Virus record (IMG/VR): IMGVR_UViG_3300008107_001076
Span: 1 to 31,877 of that record
Source: a virus
Length of the DNA stretch: 31,877 nt
Strand: one strand, 5' to 3'
How positions within the stretch are numbered: the stretch's first letter is position 1; each line of letters starts with the position of its first letter. The position numbers were made by a program, and so were the translations under genes. Shown here one piece after another: positions 7,886 through 15,739 of this stretch. The notes under the pieces were generated by a model, which ran no database searches, was not told the DNA's origin, and was given only the letters and a program-made list of their open reading frames with translations.

Positions 7886-8077
7886 ATGCAGACCGAGCCC
7901 CTCCGCCTGACCAGGAACTACCGCGGCTACCGCCGCGGCGAGGTAATCCAGGCGACGGCCGGGCTGGCGAAGACGCTCGTCGAGGCCGGCGTCGCGGAGC
8001 CGGTGAAGGCCGCCCCGCGGATCCCGGGCCTCGATGTCGAGCGGGCGGTCGAGTCGGTCGTGATCGAAACGAGGTGA
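7886..8077 (+). CDS. Small head-region protein
   Basis: 63 residues, ATG at 7886 after CCGGAG. It has a pattern often seen just downstream of phage capsid genes: a short beta start (PLRLTRNYRGYRRGEVI), then LAKTLVEAGVAEPV, then a short acidic/basic end. Its role is unknown; a head accessory or cytoplasmic role are both possible. It stops just before the next gene, which begins with GTG at 8081. Confidence 0.65.
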   Translation: MQTEPLRLTRNYRGYRRGEVIQATAGLAKTLVEAGVAEPVKAAPRIPGLDVERAVESVVIETR

Positions 8078-8080
8078 CCC

Positions 8081-8563
8081 GTGCCGATCCCGGCCCAGCC
8101 GAACACCGCCGCGAAGAACCTGATCGTCACGCCGCTCCGCGGCATGGGGTCGGCGAAGGTGGACCTCGTCCGCAACGGCGCGAGCGTTGTCGTGACCGTG
8201 ACGTTCGTCGCCGGCCTGAACTACTCAGGCTGGAGCTGTTACGCCGAAGCCTCCGCGATGAACAACAATCCGCCAGCTTTCCAGGTCGGCGAGCCCTTCT
8301 ATTCAATCGCCATTCCGAAGACGATCACGACCGACGGCTCCGGCCGGCGGGTGGTGACGCTGACGTTTACGCCGGCCACGTTCTACGGGCTTTCTGGCCT
8401 CGACTTCGACAACCGCTTCATCGTCTACCCGCGTTCGTTCCGGCTGGAGTGCTGGCACGAAAACGTGATCGGAGGCATGGTCTATGCCGACCTCTTCCTC
8501 GGGGGCACCGTGACGCTGACGACGGCCCAGCCGAACTACATCCACTCGGTGAACCAGGCATGA
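8081..8563 (+). CDS. Beta-rich hypothetical structural protein
   Basis: 160 residues from GTG 8081 (GTGACCC just upstream). Alternating hydrophobic strands (SVVVTVTFVAGLNYSGW, RRVVTLTFTPATFYGL, GGTVTLTT) suggest an Ig-like or jelly-roll beta fold. The gene sits between capsid and connector genes, so capsid decoration or head assembly is a reasonable guess. I recognise no family. Its stop overlaps the next start (ATGA at 8560). Confidence 0.7.
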   Translation: MPIPAQPNTAAKNLIVTPLRGMGSAKVDLVRNGASVVVTVTFVAGLNYSGWSCYAEASAMNNNPPAFQVGEPFYSIAIPKTITTDGSGRRVVTLTFTPATFYGLSGLDFDNRFIVYPRSFRLECWHENVIGGMVYADLFLGGTVTLTTAQPNYIHSVNQA

Positions 8564-8946
8564 AACCAGACACCCTCCGCGTGATCCAGTGGCCGGTAAT
8601 CGAGCCCGTGAGCCTCGTCGAGGCGAAGGCCCAGGTCGGCCTGATGCCCGACCAGGCCGACCACGATACGCTCCTCCTTGGGAAGATCGCCGCCGGTCGC
8701 CGGCTGATCGAGCGGCGGCTCGGCCAGACGCTCGTCGCGACCCAGTACCGGGCGACCTGGGCGACGGCCCCGCCGGTCCTGACGCTCCCAGCCCCGCCCC
8801 TGCTCATGAATGAGACCTACCCGCTCGCCGTCTCGGTGGACGGCGTGGCCGTGGCGGCCGGCGACCTCGAGGTCGACGCCGCGGCCGAGCTGCCGCAGGC
8901 CTTCGAGGCCCTGCTCGCCAGCGAATCCCACGATGGGGGATGGTGA
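8560..8946 (+). CDS. Head-tail connector protein (gp6-like)
   Basis: 128 residues. The N-terminal half matches the gp6-like connector family that adds a ring beneath the portal: PVSLVEAKAQVGL, then DHDTLLLGKIAAGRRLIERRLGQTLVATQY, i.e. a helical hairpin with conserved acidic residues and the iE..lG motif, followed by a beta segment. The ATG at 8560 overlaps the upstream stop. Position and order (capsid, connector, head closure, neck, tail completion) agree with the call. Confidence 0.85.
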   Translation: MKPDTLRVIQWPVIEPVSLVEAKAQVGLMPDQADHDTLLLGKIAAGRRLIERRLGQTLVATQYRATWATAPPVLTLPAPPLLMNETYPLAVSVDGVAVAAGDLEVDAAAELPQAFEALLASESHDGGW

Positions 8947-8947
8947 C

Positions 8948-9280
8948 ATGGGTCTCCCGTCCGGACTGCTCCGCGAGGTGTTCGCGATCGAATCGCCGAC
9001 CGAGACCCGGAACGCCCTCGGCGAGAGCGTCCAGGCGTGGAGCGAGGTCGGCCGCGTTTACGGCTCCTATGAGGCGGTGAGCTACTCGGAGCAGCAGCGG
9101 CGCGGCCAGATCGGCGGCTCGACCCAGGCGACCGTCCGGATCCGCTACGTCGAGGGCCTCCGCGGCAACTGGCGGCTGCGGTGGGTGAGCCGCGCGGACC
9201 GGATCCTCTACATCTCCGCGGTCGTCGAGAAGGGCGCCCGCGAGGAACACGAGCTGACCGTCGAGGAACAGGCCACATGA
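8948..9280 (+). CDS. Head-tail joining protein (head closure)
   Basis: 110 residues with the beta-barrel pattern of the Phage_H_T_join/SPP1 gp16-like family: an opening that names the template (FAIESPTETRNALGES), VQAWSEVGRVYGSYEAVS, the TQATVRIRYVEGL strand pair, and RILYISAVVEKGAREEHELTVEE at the end. It closes the connector after packaging and links to the tail. ATG at 8948 follows GGGGATGGTGAC. Its end overlaps the next start (ATGA at 9277). Confidence 0.85.
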   Translation: MGLPSGLLREVFAIESPTETRNALGESVQAWSEVGRVYGSYEAVSYSEQQRRGQIGGSTQATVRIRYVEGLRGNWRLRWVSRADRILYISAVVEKGAREEHELTVEEQAT

Positions 9281-9822
9281 TCGCGCTCAACTGGCGGGGT
9301 ATGTCTGGCGAGGTGGGGGCGATCATGTCCCGCTATGACGAGCTGCCGCGGCACATCGCGAAGAAGCATCTCGGCGCCGCGATGAAACGAGCGCTCAAGA
9401 CCGGCGTCCCGGTCCTGCGGAAAAACACCCCGAAGCGAAAGAAGACGCTCCGCGCGTCGGCGGTGACCCGCGACACGCGCGGCCGGTTCACGAAGGGCTC
9501 CGGCAAGATCCGGAACATCGCCGGAAACCTCCGCCGGGCGGCGACCGTGAATTCCAAGTACATCGGCAAGAACCGCGACGGATTCGTGATCGGCAGGCTG
9601 GGCTACAAGTACGGCACCGAGAGCCGGAAGGCGATCTGGCTGGAGTTTGGGACCGCCCAGATCGAGCCGCGAAAGATCATGGAGCGGACCTACGCCCAGG
9701 TGAAACAGCCGGCGTCGAAGATGCTCGTCGGCGAGATGAGGAAGGCCCTCGATCGGGCCTGTGTCGAATTGGCCGCCGGGAAGAACCCGGGCGGCGCCCC
9801 CGGCTTCCGCCGCAAGAGGTGA
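9277..9822 (+). CDS. HK97 gp10-like neck/tail-completion protein
   Basis: 181 residues. The N-terminal helix (LPRHIAKKHLGAAMKRALKTGVPVLRKNTP) followed by a Lys/Arg-rich region and GRLGYKYGTESRKAIWLEFGT is the pattern of the HK97-gp10 family, which joins tail to head. The strongly basic middle (KRKKTLRASAVTRDTRGRFTK at 47-67) may be disordered or contact DNA. The ATG at 9277 overlaps the previous stop. The upstream part of the frame is shadow. Confidence 0.8.
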   Translation: MIALNWRGMSGEVGAIMSRYDELPRHIAKKHLGAAMKRALKTGVPVLRKNTPKRKKTLRASAVTRDTRGRFTKGSGKIRNIAGNLRRAATVNSKYIGKNRDGFVIGRLGYKYGTESRKAIWLEFGTAQIEPRKIMERTYAQVKQPASKMLVGEMRKALDRACVELAAGKNPGGAPGFRRKR

Positions 9823-9826
9823 ACCG

Positions 9827-10237
9827 ATGCCGATCCCCACGAACTATGCCGAGGGCTGGCTCCGCGACGCGATCGAGGACGCGGCCGGGTGCCCGGCCTA
9901 CCCGCTGGCGGTGCCGGAGGGCGTCCTGCCGCCGTTCGTCATGTACGGCCAGGCAGGGCAGGAGGACCTCCAGACGCTCGACGAGGGATTCGGCTCCTCG
10001 ACCCTGGTCCAGGGCACGTTTTCCGTGTCGATCTGCGCCGACGGCTACCTCCAGGCGAAGCAGCTCGCCCGGCTGATCCGGGCCGCGCTCCGAAACTTTA
10101 CCGGCCTCGTCGGCGACTTGAAGATTCACGAGACGACGATCACCGGCCAGCAGGACGGCGACGCGGTGTTCCTCGAAGGCCGCGACGTCCCGACCTACAT
10201 CGTCGAACAGACCTACGCGATCACCTGGGAGGAGTAA
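9827..10237 (+). CDS. Tail-completion / tail terminator protein
   Basis: 136 residues, about the length of DUF3168/gp17-like tail terminators. It begins with a helix (EGWLRDAIEDAAGCPAYPL), then PPFVMYGQAGQEDLQTLDEG, a beta stretch and the AKQLARLIRAALRNF helix, ending in a strand pair (YIVEQTYAITWEE). Its place just before the tail-tube gene supports the call. A GAAACTTTACCG copy lies inside this gene at 10092 and may serve the next gene. Confidence 0.75.
   Translation: MPIPTNYAEGWLRDAIEDAAGCPAYPLAVPEGVLPPFVMYGQAGQEDLQTLDEGFGSSTLVQGTFSVSICADGYLQAKQLARLIRAALRNFTGLVGDLKIHETTITGQQDGDAVFLEGRDVPTYIVEQTYAITWEE
10092..10103 (+). promoter_or_regulatory. GAAACTTTACCG motif inside tail-terminator gene
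   Basis: Exact third copy of the motif, in coding sequence, 138 bp before the tail-tube start. Intragenic placement makes chance or codon constraint possible (it encodes Arg-Asn-Phe-Thr in another phase), but its position before a highly expressed gene matches the other copies. Confidence 0.35.
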
Positions 10238-10240
10238 ACC

Positions 10241-10615
10241 ATGCCCGATCCCGTGACCTTCATCAGCTCGCAGGGGACGACGTTCTCCTTCGCCGGCGAA
10301 ACCTTCAAGTGCATCGACATCTCGCACGAGGGCTCGGCCCCGAGCCGCGAGCGGGTCGACCTCTCGACGCTCGACCTTGCCGACGGGAGCGAGAAGGTCT
10401 ACGCGAATGCCCCGCTCAAGGAGCCTGCGGACCCGCTCAAGTTCACGATTCAATTCCGCGCCCACGGCAGCTCCGACGGGCCGGCCGCTGGCGCCGAGGG
10501 CACGCTCACCACGACCGGCGGCAGCGGCACCTACCGCTGCACGGCGTCGAGCATCAGCTGGAAGACCGGCGCGTTCGTCGAGGGCTCGGCCACGTTCGAG
10601 CAGGTCCTGAGCTGA
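10241..10615 (+). CDS. Tail-tube-like protein 1 (candidate major tail protein)
   Basis: 124 residues, ATG after GGAGGAG. Beta-rich: TTFSFAGETFKCIDI, DPLKFTIQFRAHG, EGTLTTTGGSGTYRCTASSIS, FVEGSATFEQVLS, matching the small tail-tube fold in which a sheet barrel stacks into hexameric rings. The site between terminator and chaperone genes is where the major tail protein belongs. The gene after it encodes a protein of similar size and strand pattern; which one is the main tube protein cannot be fixed from sequence. Confidence 0.7.
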   Translation: MPDPVTFISSQGTTFSFAGETFKCIDISHEGSAPSRERVDLSTLDLADGSEKVYANAPLKEPADPLKFTIQFRAHGSSDGPAAGAEGTLTTTGGSGTYRCTASSISWKTGAFVEGSATFEQVLS

Positions 10616-10629
10616 TCCGGGGGTGATCC

Positions 10630-11016
10630 GTGCCCCTGCCCCCAAGTTCCCATCCGTGCATCGTCACATTCGCCGGCGTCCAGATCGGCGCGCTGACCGG
10701 GTTTGACTCGGAGGCGCAGGCGGGTCAACTCCAGGACGTCACTCACGGCAACAGCCAGGTGGTCGGCTACGGAATGTCCTCGCGGGTCGTCAAGGAATGG
10801 GACTGCACCTCGGTCGAATCGGCGACGGCGGCCTTCCAGTTCTGGGGGCCGCCTTCGTTCTCGATCCAGGATGTCGGCATGCGCGGACTGCTCACGTTCT
10901 CGGCCCCCGGGAACACTTACTCCGGAGAGGCGATCCTCACCCGCTGGAGTCACTCCGGCAGGAAGGGAGAGTTTTCTTCCGGCTCCTGCTCGTTCCAACT
11001 CACAGGGACCTCCTGA
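10630..11016 (+). CDS. Tail-tube-like protein 2
   Basis: 128 residues from GTG 10630 (GGGGGTGATCC upstream). Beta-rich: CIVTFAGVQIGALTGFDSE, GMSSRVVKEWDCTSVESATA, LLTFSAPGNTYSGEAILTRW and GSCSFQLTGTS. It resembles tail-tube or tail-associated proteins with a central sheet. It may be a diverged duplicate of the preceding gene or a second tube component. A clear SD-like CACAGGGACC and the chaperone gene follow at once. Confidence 0.65.
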   Translation: MPLPPSSHPCIVTFAGVQIGALTGFDSEAQAGQLQDVTHGNSQVVGYGMSSRVVKEWDCTSVESATAAFQFWGPPSFSIQDVGMRGLLTFSAPGNTYSGEAILTRWSHSGRKGEFSSGSCSFQLTGTS

Positions 11017-11017
11017 C

Positions 11018-11398
11018 ATGACGACGATCACGACGTTCGACGATCTCCTCGCGCTCGGTGAGACCGGCGCCCCGATGCCCTACTTCTGCCGGGCGTGGAA
11101 GCGGACGGTCCTCCTCAAGGACCCGACCGCCGAGGATCTCGACGTCTGGCGGATGTATTGCAACAGGAACAAAGCGGCCGACGCCCCGTTCTCCGCGCGG
11201 CTCCTCCAGATCATGCTCGTCAACGACAAGGGCGCGCCGATCATTCCGCCCGGCGACGAGGGCCTGGACGCCGTGGCGATGATGCCGGCCGCCGGCGTGG
11301 CCGAGGTGGCCGAGGCGGCGATGAAGCTGATGGCGGGGCCGACCGAGGACGAGGTCGAGGAACTGGAAAAAAACTCCGACGCCAGCCGCTCGAGCTGA
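11018..11398 (+). CDS. Tail assembly chaperone, short form (gpG-like)
   Basis: 126 residues, mostly helical and acidic at the end (PTEDEVEELEKNSDASRSS). It follows the tail-tube genes and precedes the tape measure gene, the invariable place for the chaperone that binds the tape measure protein during tail assembly. Near its end is an A_AAA_AAC heptamer (11368-11374). Most ribosomes should stop at 11396-11398 and give this form; a minority should shift to make the longer GT form. Confidence 0.85.
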   Translation: MTTITTFDDLLALGETGAPMPYFCRAWKRTVLLKDPTAEDLDVWRMYCNRNKAADAPFSARLLQIMLVNDKGAPIIPPGDEGLDAVAMMPAAGVAEVAEAAMKLMAGPTEDEVEELEKNSDASRSS

Positions 11399-11778
11399 TG
11401 CTCTACCGGCTGGCTTTGGAGTGCAACGTCTGGAACGTCGAGGAGGAACTGAAACCACGGATCAAGCGGTCACAACTGGCGCGGTGGGCGGCCTATTACC
11501 GCGTCGAGCCGTGGGGCAACCCGTGGCGGCGGGCGGGCCGGATGACCGCCCTGATCCGGGCGGCGCTCGGGTGCCGGTATGACCGCGGCGACGAGGAGCG
11601 GTTCCTGCCCAGTTATCGCGAGGGAGACGAGAGCCGGCCGGCGGTGCCACAGACGGACGAGGAGATCGCGGCGGCTCTGGCCGCCCTGCCAGGGCTAAAG
11701 AGGGAGCGGAAATGGCGGACATCGGCAAGGTACGCGCAGTATTCACGGCCTCGACGAGCGGGCTCGTCGCGGGCGTGA
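11018..11778 (+). CDS. Tail assembly chaperone, -1 frameshift fusion (gpGT-like)
   Basis: Expected fusion of 11018-11374 (zero frame) with 11374-11778 in the -1 frame, about 253 residues. The second part (LYRLALECNVWNVEEELK, LARWAAYYRVEPWG, then RRAGRMTALIRAAL) has the look of gpT-type chaperone domains with W..yy..EPwG. An ATG at 11398 in the -1 frame overlaps the G stop, so reinitiation is an alternative, but the perfect slippery heptamer makes frameshifting the better reading. The end overlaps the tape measure start by 67 bp. Confidence 0.85.
11368..11374 (+). promoter_or_regulatory. A_AAA_AAC slippery site for -1 frameshifting
   Basis: The zero-frame codons are GAA AAA AAC; slipping back one base keeps AAA AAA pairing and enters the open -1 frame. 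The heptamer is one of the most efficient known bacterial slippery sequences. In DNA this G+C-rich, a run of seven A is itself conspicuous. Confidence 0.88.
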
Positions 11779-13253
11779 ATCAGGCCGTCGGCAGTATGTC
11801 GAAGATGGAGGCCGCCGTCGGCAGTCTCCGGAGCGGGATGACCGCGCTCGTCGCGATCCAGGGGGCCCAGCTCTTCGCATCGGTCGCCGGGGCCGTGAGC
11901 CGCGGCGTGTCCTCGATGATCTCCTACGGGCAGGCCCAGGCCGAGGTGATCGACCAGCAAAGCAAACTTGCGGCGCGGCTCGGGATGACCCTCGGAGAGT
12001 TCTCCGGCCTCGCCCTCGCCGGTGACCTGGCCGGCGTTGGGATGGACACGATCGCGAAGGCCGCGACGAAGGCCGATATCGCGTTCGTGAAGGCCTCGCA
12101 GGGCTCGAAGGTGGCCCAGGCCGCCTTCGCCGGGCTCGGCCTCTCCGTGGACCAGCTCGGGGGCCTGTCGGCCTCGGAGCGGTTCGACGCGATCGCCGCG
12201 GCGATCGCCAAGTTCCCGACCGAGGCCCAGCGGGCGGCCGCGGCCGTCCAGATCTTCGGGAAGTCGGGCGTCGAGCTGCTCCCGCTCTTCTCCCAGGGGG
12301 CCGAGGGGATCGCCCAGGCCCGCGAGCAGGCCGAGCGGCTCGGGCTCACGCTGACGAATGCCCAGGGCCAGGACGTCGAGGCGATGAACGACGCGTTCAC
12401 GATGGCAGGCAAGGCGATCGAGGGCGTCGTGAACCAGGTCGTCGCCTACCTGTCCCCGGCCGTGAAGGAGGTCGCCGACACGTTTACGAACCTCGTCGGC
12501 TCGATGGGCGGCGCGAACCTCGGCCAGGCGATCGGCGACGGGATCCTCCAGGGGGCGCGGTTCCTGGCCGGGATCGGCGATTGGCTGATCTCCAATCTGT
12601 CGAGCGTCTGGGAGTACGTCTCCCAGGTGGGCGGGCAGTGGGGAAGCGTGGCCGACGCGATGAATCGGATCGCCGGCTTCCTCTCCGGCGTGTTCAACGC
12701 GGCCGAGGCCGGGCTCGGCGTGGTCGTCCTCGGGTTCGGGGCGGTCGTCGAGGGCATCGCGCGGCTCCTCCGGGCCGGCGGGCGGTTCCTCGGTCTCGAC
12801 ACTTCCGGGCTCGACGCCTACGTCGAAGGGGCGAAGGCATTCAACGCGGAGATCACGAAGGGGATCGACCAGAACATCGCCGACTCGAAGGCCGGCTTCG
12901 AGCGGGCGTTCGGCGAATCGACCGCCCCCGTCGGCGCCGCCGTCGCCGGGCCGGCCGGGCCGCTGACGACGGCCCTCGACGGGGCGATCGCCCGGGCCGA
13001 GCAGTCGGCCGCCCAGGTGGACACGGCCTCGAGGTCGACGCCCCCGGCGGCGGCCCCGGCGGCCGAGCTGCGGAACGATCAGGCCCTCAAGGGCATCGAC
13101 TCGCGATCCCAGGAGGGCATCGCGGAGATGTTCCGGCTGATGCGCGGCGGCGGCGAGGACGTCCAGGAGAAGCAGCTCTCCGTCCTCGAGCAGATCCGCG
13201 ACGGCCTGGGCGGCGGCGACGACGAGTATCCGTTCGCTCTGGAGGGTGGCTGA
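11712..13253 (+). CDS. Tail tape measure protein
   Basis: 513 residues. N-terminal FTASTSGLVAGVNQAVGSMSKM, then hydrophobic and long helical segments (TALVAIQGAQLFASVAGAVSRG), the tape-measure repeat-like LGMTLGEFSGLALAGDLAGVG and AAVQIFGKSGVELLPLFSQGAEGI, and a Gly/Ala-rich C-terminal part. The family sets tail length at about 0.15 nm per residue, so a tail near 75-80 nm is expected. ATG at 11712 lies inside the chaperone frame. The frame ends in overlap with the next start (TGATGG). Confidence 0.92.
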   Translation: MADIGKVRAVFTASTSGLVAGVNQAVGSMSKMEAAVGSLRSGMTALVAIQGAQLFASVAGAVSRGVSSMISYGQAQAEVIDQQSKLAARLGMTLGEFSGLALAGDLAGVGMDTIAKAATKADIAFVKASQGSKVAQAAFAGLGLSVDQLGGLSASERFDAIAAAIAKFPTEAQRAAAAVQIFGKSGVELLPLFSQGAEGIAQAREQAERLGLTLTNAQGQDVEAMNDAFTMAGKAIEGVVNQVVAYLSPAVKEVADTFTNLVGSMGGANLGQAIGDGILQGARFLAGIGDWLISNLSSVWEYVSQVGGQWGSVADAMNRIAGFLSGVFNAAEAGLGVVVLGFGAVVEGIARLLRAGGRFLGLDTSGLDAYVEGAKAFNAEITKGIDQNIADSKAGFERAFGESTAPVGAAVAGPAGPLTTALDGAIARAEQSAAQVDTASRSTPPAAAPAAELRNDQALKGIDSRSQEGIAEMFRLMRGGGEDVQEKQLSVLEQIRDGLGGGDDEYPFALEGG

Positions 13254-14155
13254 TGGCTGTCGTGAAGGCGGACTGGCTTCCCTCCGGGGGCCTATCCGGG
13301 AAGCTCGGCGAATCCTACCGGCCGACCGAGAAGTGGCGGGTCCGCGTCGACAACCCGCGGACCTCGAAGATCGTGATCGCCAACTCCACAGGCCAGGGCT
13401 ACGGCGTGGCACACTGGGACTTCCCGGCTTGCAAGGCGATGGAGTTCTCCGTCGACCTGGCCGACGATGTCGGGATGCTCTGGATCGTGACCGTCCAGTT
13501 CTACGTCCCGCCGAACGGGAAGAAGATCAACTCCACGACCGGCATCCCGGAGGACTTCTGGCAGGCCTCCGGCGGCACGACGAGCGTCCCGGCGTTCCGC
13601 GACCGCGACAACGCGCTGATCGTCAACTCGGCCGGCGATCCGATCGAGGGCCTGTCACGCGAGCGCGAGGAGCGCGGCTGGGTGCTGACGAAGTTCTACC
13701 CCAGCGATACCTGGATGGCGGACCGCGACACCTACTCCGGCAGCGTCAACTCCGACGAGTGGGACGGCGAGGCCGCCGGCAAATGGAAGGTCTCTTTGAA
13801 GTCGGCCGACGAGCGGCAGTCGCAGAAGCTCGACGAGAACGACGAGGAGGGGGCGGTCAAGAAGTACGTCGAGACCAAATGGGAGTTTCGGTTCGACCCC
13901 GACGGCTGGCAGCTCAAGCCGTGGGACCTCGGATTTCAGGAGAAGTGCGACTCCAACGGCAACGCGTCGACGAGCGGCACCAACCGAAAGACGATCGTGG
14001 GCAAGGACGGGAAGCCCGTCAAGCAACCGGTCGCGCTGGCGAACGGCGTCGCGAAGGCCGCCGGCCAGGCTCCGGACTCGCTCACGTTCAACGTCTACCC
14101 GGCGACGGCCTACGGCGCGAAGTTCGGGACCCCGTCGATCGTGCCTGTGTCTTAG
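13253..14155 (+). CDS. Tail-tip-region protein, unknown family
   Basis: 300 residues. Beta and Trp/Tyr-rich segments (KWRVRVDNPRTSKIVIANS, LWIVTVQFYVPPNGKKI, ETKWEFRFDPDGWQLKPW) alternate with charged helices (SADERQSQKLDENDEEG). ATG at 13253 overlaps the tape measure stop. Position directly after the tape measure gene is that of the distal tail or tail-tip proteins, but the sequence does not let me say which. No enzymatic motifs are seen. Confidence 0.7.
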   Translation: MAVVKADWLPSGGLSGKLGESYRPTEKWRVRVDNPRTSKIVIANSTGQGYGVAHWDFPACKAMEFSVDLADDVGMLWIVTVQFYVPPNGKKINSTTGIPEDFWQASGGTTSVPAFRDRDNALIVNSAGDPIEGLSREREERGWVLTKFYPSDTWMADRDTYSGSVNSDEWDGEAAGKWKVSLKSADERQSQKLDENDEEGAVKKYVETKWEFRFDPDGWQLKPWDLGFQEKCDSNGNASTSGTNRKTIVGKDGKPVKQPVALANGVAKAAGQAPDSLTFNVYPATAYGAKFGTPSIVPVS

Positions 14156-14167
14156 GAGCCGTGAAGC

Positions 14168-14506
14168 ATGGATCGGAAGGTTCGATTCACGGAGGACGCC
14201 GCCCGCCGCGTCGCCGCGGCGACGCTGGCCTACGAGCGCAGCGGGCGTGATCAGCCGCCGATCCATTTCCGGCAACCAGGCGACGACGGCGGCGAGCCGA
14301 TCCGGCTCGGGAAGACGACCGCCGTCTGGAACAAGGGCGCGACCGCCACGATCCAACTCTGGGAGGGCGGGACGCCAAACGAGGAGACCCAAAGCGGCAC
14401 GCTGGCGGGAGTGATCAACAAGTTCGCGACGGTGCAGTCTGGCCGCTGGGTCGCGGTGGCCCGCGGCCCGCTGAATGCCTGGTATCTGATCTCGGCGGAG
14501 TGCTGA
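14168..14506 (+). CDS. Hypothetical tail-region protein
   Basis: 112 residues, ATG after AGGAGCC. It starts with a basic helix (FTEDAARRVAAATLAYERSG), then a beta-rich half (AVWNKGATATIQLWEG, RWVAVARGPLNAWYLIS). Possibly a small fold binding another tail protein. Not recognised. Four bases separate it from the next gene, which has a markedly lower G+C. Confidence 0.68.
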   Translation: MDRKVRFTEDAARRVAAATLAYERSGRDQPPIHFRQPGDDGGEPIRLGKTTAVWNKGATATIQLWEGGTPNEETQSGTLAGVINKFATVQSGRWVAVARGPLNAWYLISAEC

Positions 14507-14509
14507 CGA

Positions 14510-15472
14510 ATGGTCCTGCTGCCCTGCTCGTCCTGCTGCTGCACACTACTACCTCCGCCGGCGGAAATTGAAATCGAGATCAGCAGCAGCACATCGCATT
14601 TTGGAAGTGTCGTTATAGGACGATACTTGTCTGGCGGATGCGTCGATCCCTCTCCAGAGGCATCGATGAGTGTCTTGATTACGGCGCCAGTGGGAGTTTT
14701 CACGCTCACGCCGGCCACCAACCCGAACCCGCTCGAATTACCTGGAACATACTACAAGTACGACGAGTCATACGGAAGCAGTAACGCAGCGCATACATTC
14801 TCCGCTGTTTTCAACCCGCCGTTTAGCACAGGGGTGTTTATTACGCCGGCCCTTTTGCGTAGGCGATGGAGCCTCGGCGGCACGCCGCCTACAGAATCGT
14901 CTATGCAGGGCAGCGATTGGGGCGACGGGCTTTTGGGTGATTATTGGACCGGGCTCACGAACGTAATCAACGGGGTCGTGTTCGAGACGTATCGACTCCC
15001 AAAGGCCGAGGTGGAGGCGACGATAGGACCCGCCGTAGGACAATACTGCCCGTCTTTCAAGAGCATAGAAGTCATCAACTTATTAGGCCGAGACGGTCTT
15101 CAGCCGCACACATGCGGCTCGGCCACAACATCGCCCGGAGTCATGCCGCCTATTACGGTGTCCGCTAAGGTCTTCCCTGACTCCGGGACGAAAGCCTTCG
15201 AGGAAGCGCAGGGCTGGGGACCAATGTCTTACCAGAATTGGAGATACAACTTCGGCACTTGCTACACGCCAGCCTTCGGCCAACGAGTGCCATTTACTAT
15301 GACCGGAGTGCTGGAAAACCCAGCAACACCCGTTCTTGTGACGTACACGATTAGTCGGATCACATTCATCTACGACTTGCCCCCTCCTGGCTATGAAACG
15401 ACGGCTATTGAAATGCCGTCGTTTGGCAGCGCTGCTCCAACGGCTCCGGCATTCGGTGGGGTGTGCCCATGA
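14510..15472 (+). CDS. AT-richer Cys-containing hypothetical protein
   Basis: 320 residues. The N-terminus has a tight Cys cluster (PCSSCCC), followed by beta-rich sequence with many Thr, Pro, Ser and aromatics and few charges (STSHFGSVVIGRYLSGG, TPATNPNPLELPGTYYKYD, VTYTISRITFIYDLPPPGY). The composition is visibly less G+C-rich than its neighbours, with A/T-ending codons common (14560-15460). Such sequence is often under rapid exchange in tail-tip or receptor-binding proteins, and its place at the end of the tail block fits. The stop overlaps the next ATG (ATGA). Confidence 0.72.
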   Translation: MVLLPCSSCCCTLLPPPAEIEIEISSSTSHFGSVVIGRYLSGGCVDPSPEASMSVLITAPVGVFTLTPATNPNPLELPGTYYKYDESYGSSNAAHTFSAVFNPPFSTGVFITPALLRRRWSLGGTPPTESSMQGSDWGDGLLGDYWTGLTNVINGVVFETYRLPKAEVEATIGPAVGQYCPSFKSIEVINLLGRDGLQPHTCGSATTSPGVMPPITVSAKVFPDSGTKAFEEAQGWGPMSYQNWRYNFGTCYTPAFGQRVPFTMTGVLENPATPVLVTYTISRITFIYDLPPPGYETTAIEMPSFGSAAPTAPAFGGVCP

Positions 15473-15723
15473 ATTGCAAGTGGGACAACCTGAAGTGCAT
15501 CCGCTGCGGCGCGACCGCGAGGTCGCCGGCCGCGCGGCGCAACTGTGACGCCGCCCCCCGGCCGGGCCTCGGCGATCACCTGGAGCGGGTCCTCTCGGCG
15601 GTCGGGGTCACCAAGGCCCTCGCGGACGCCGTCGCGGTCGCCGTCGGCTTCGACGGCTGCGGCTGTGATGAGCGGCAAGAGGCTCTCAACGAGGCTGGGC
15701 TACGGATCGGGATCGGGCACTGA
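15469..15723 (+). CDS. Small Cys-motif protein
   Basis: 84 residues. It opens with CKWDNLKCIRCG, a possible metal-binding knuckle, has a middle helix (LGDHLERVLSAVGVTKALADAVAVAVG) and a second Cys group (GCGC). ATG at 15469 overlaps the upstream stop; a GTG at 15463 is also in frame. G+C returns to the phage average here. Function unknown. Its small size and Cys pairs recall zinc-binding phage accessory proteins. Confidence 0.62.
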   Translation: MNCKWDNLKCIRCGATARSPAARRNCDAAPRPGLGDHLERVLSAVGVTKALADAVAVAVGFDGCGCDERQEALNEAGLRIGIGH

Positions 15724-15739
15724 CCGTGAGGGGCAAACG

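Noticed and set aside
11613-13412. A 599-codon open frame on the - strand over the tape measure gene
   Set aside because: Same GC-driven antisense artefact; low-complexity Arg/Gly/Leu translation and no start signal, against a convincing tape measure protein.
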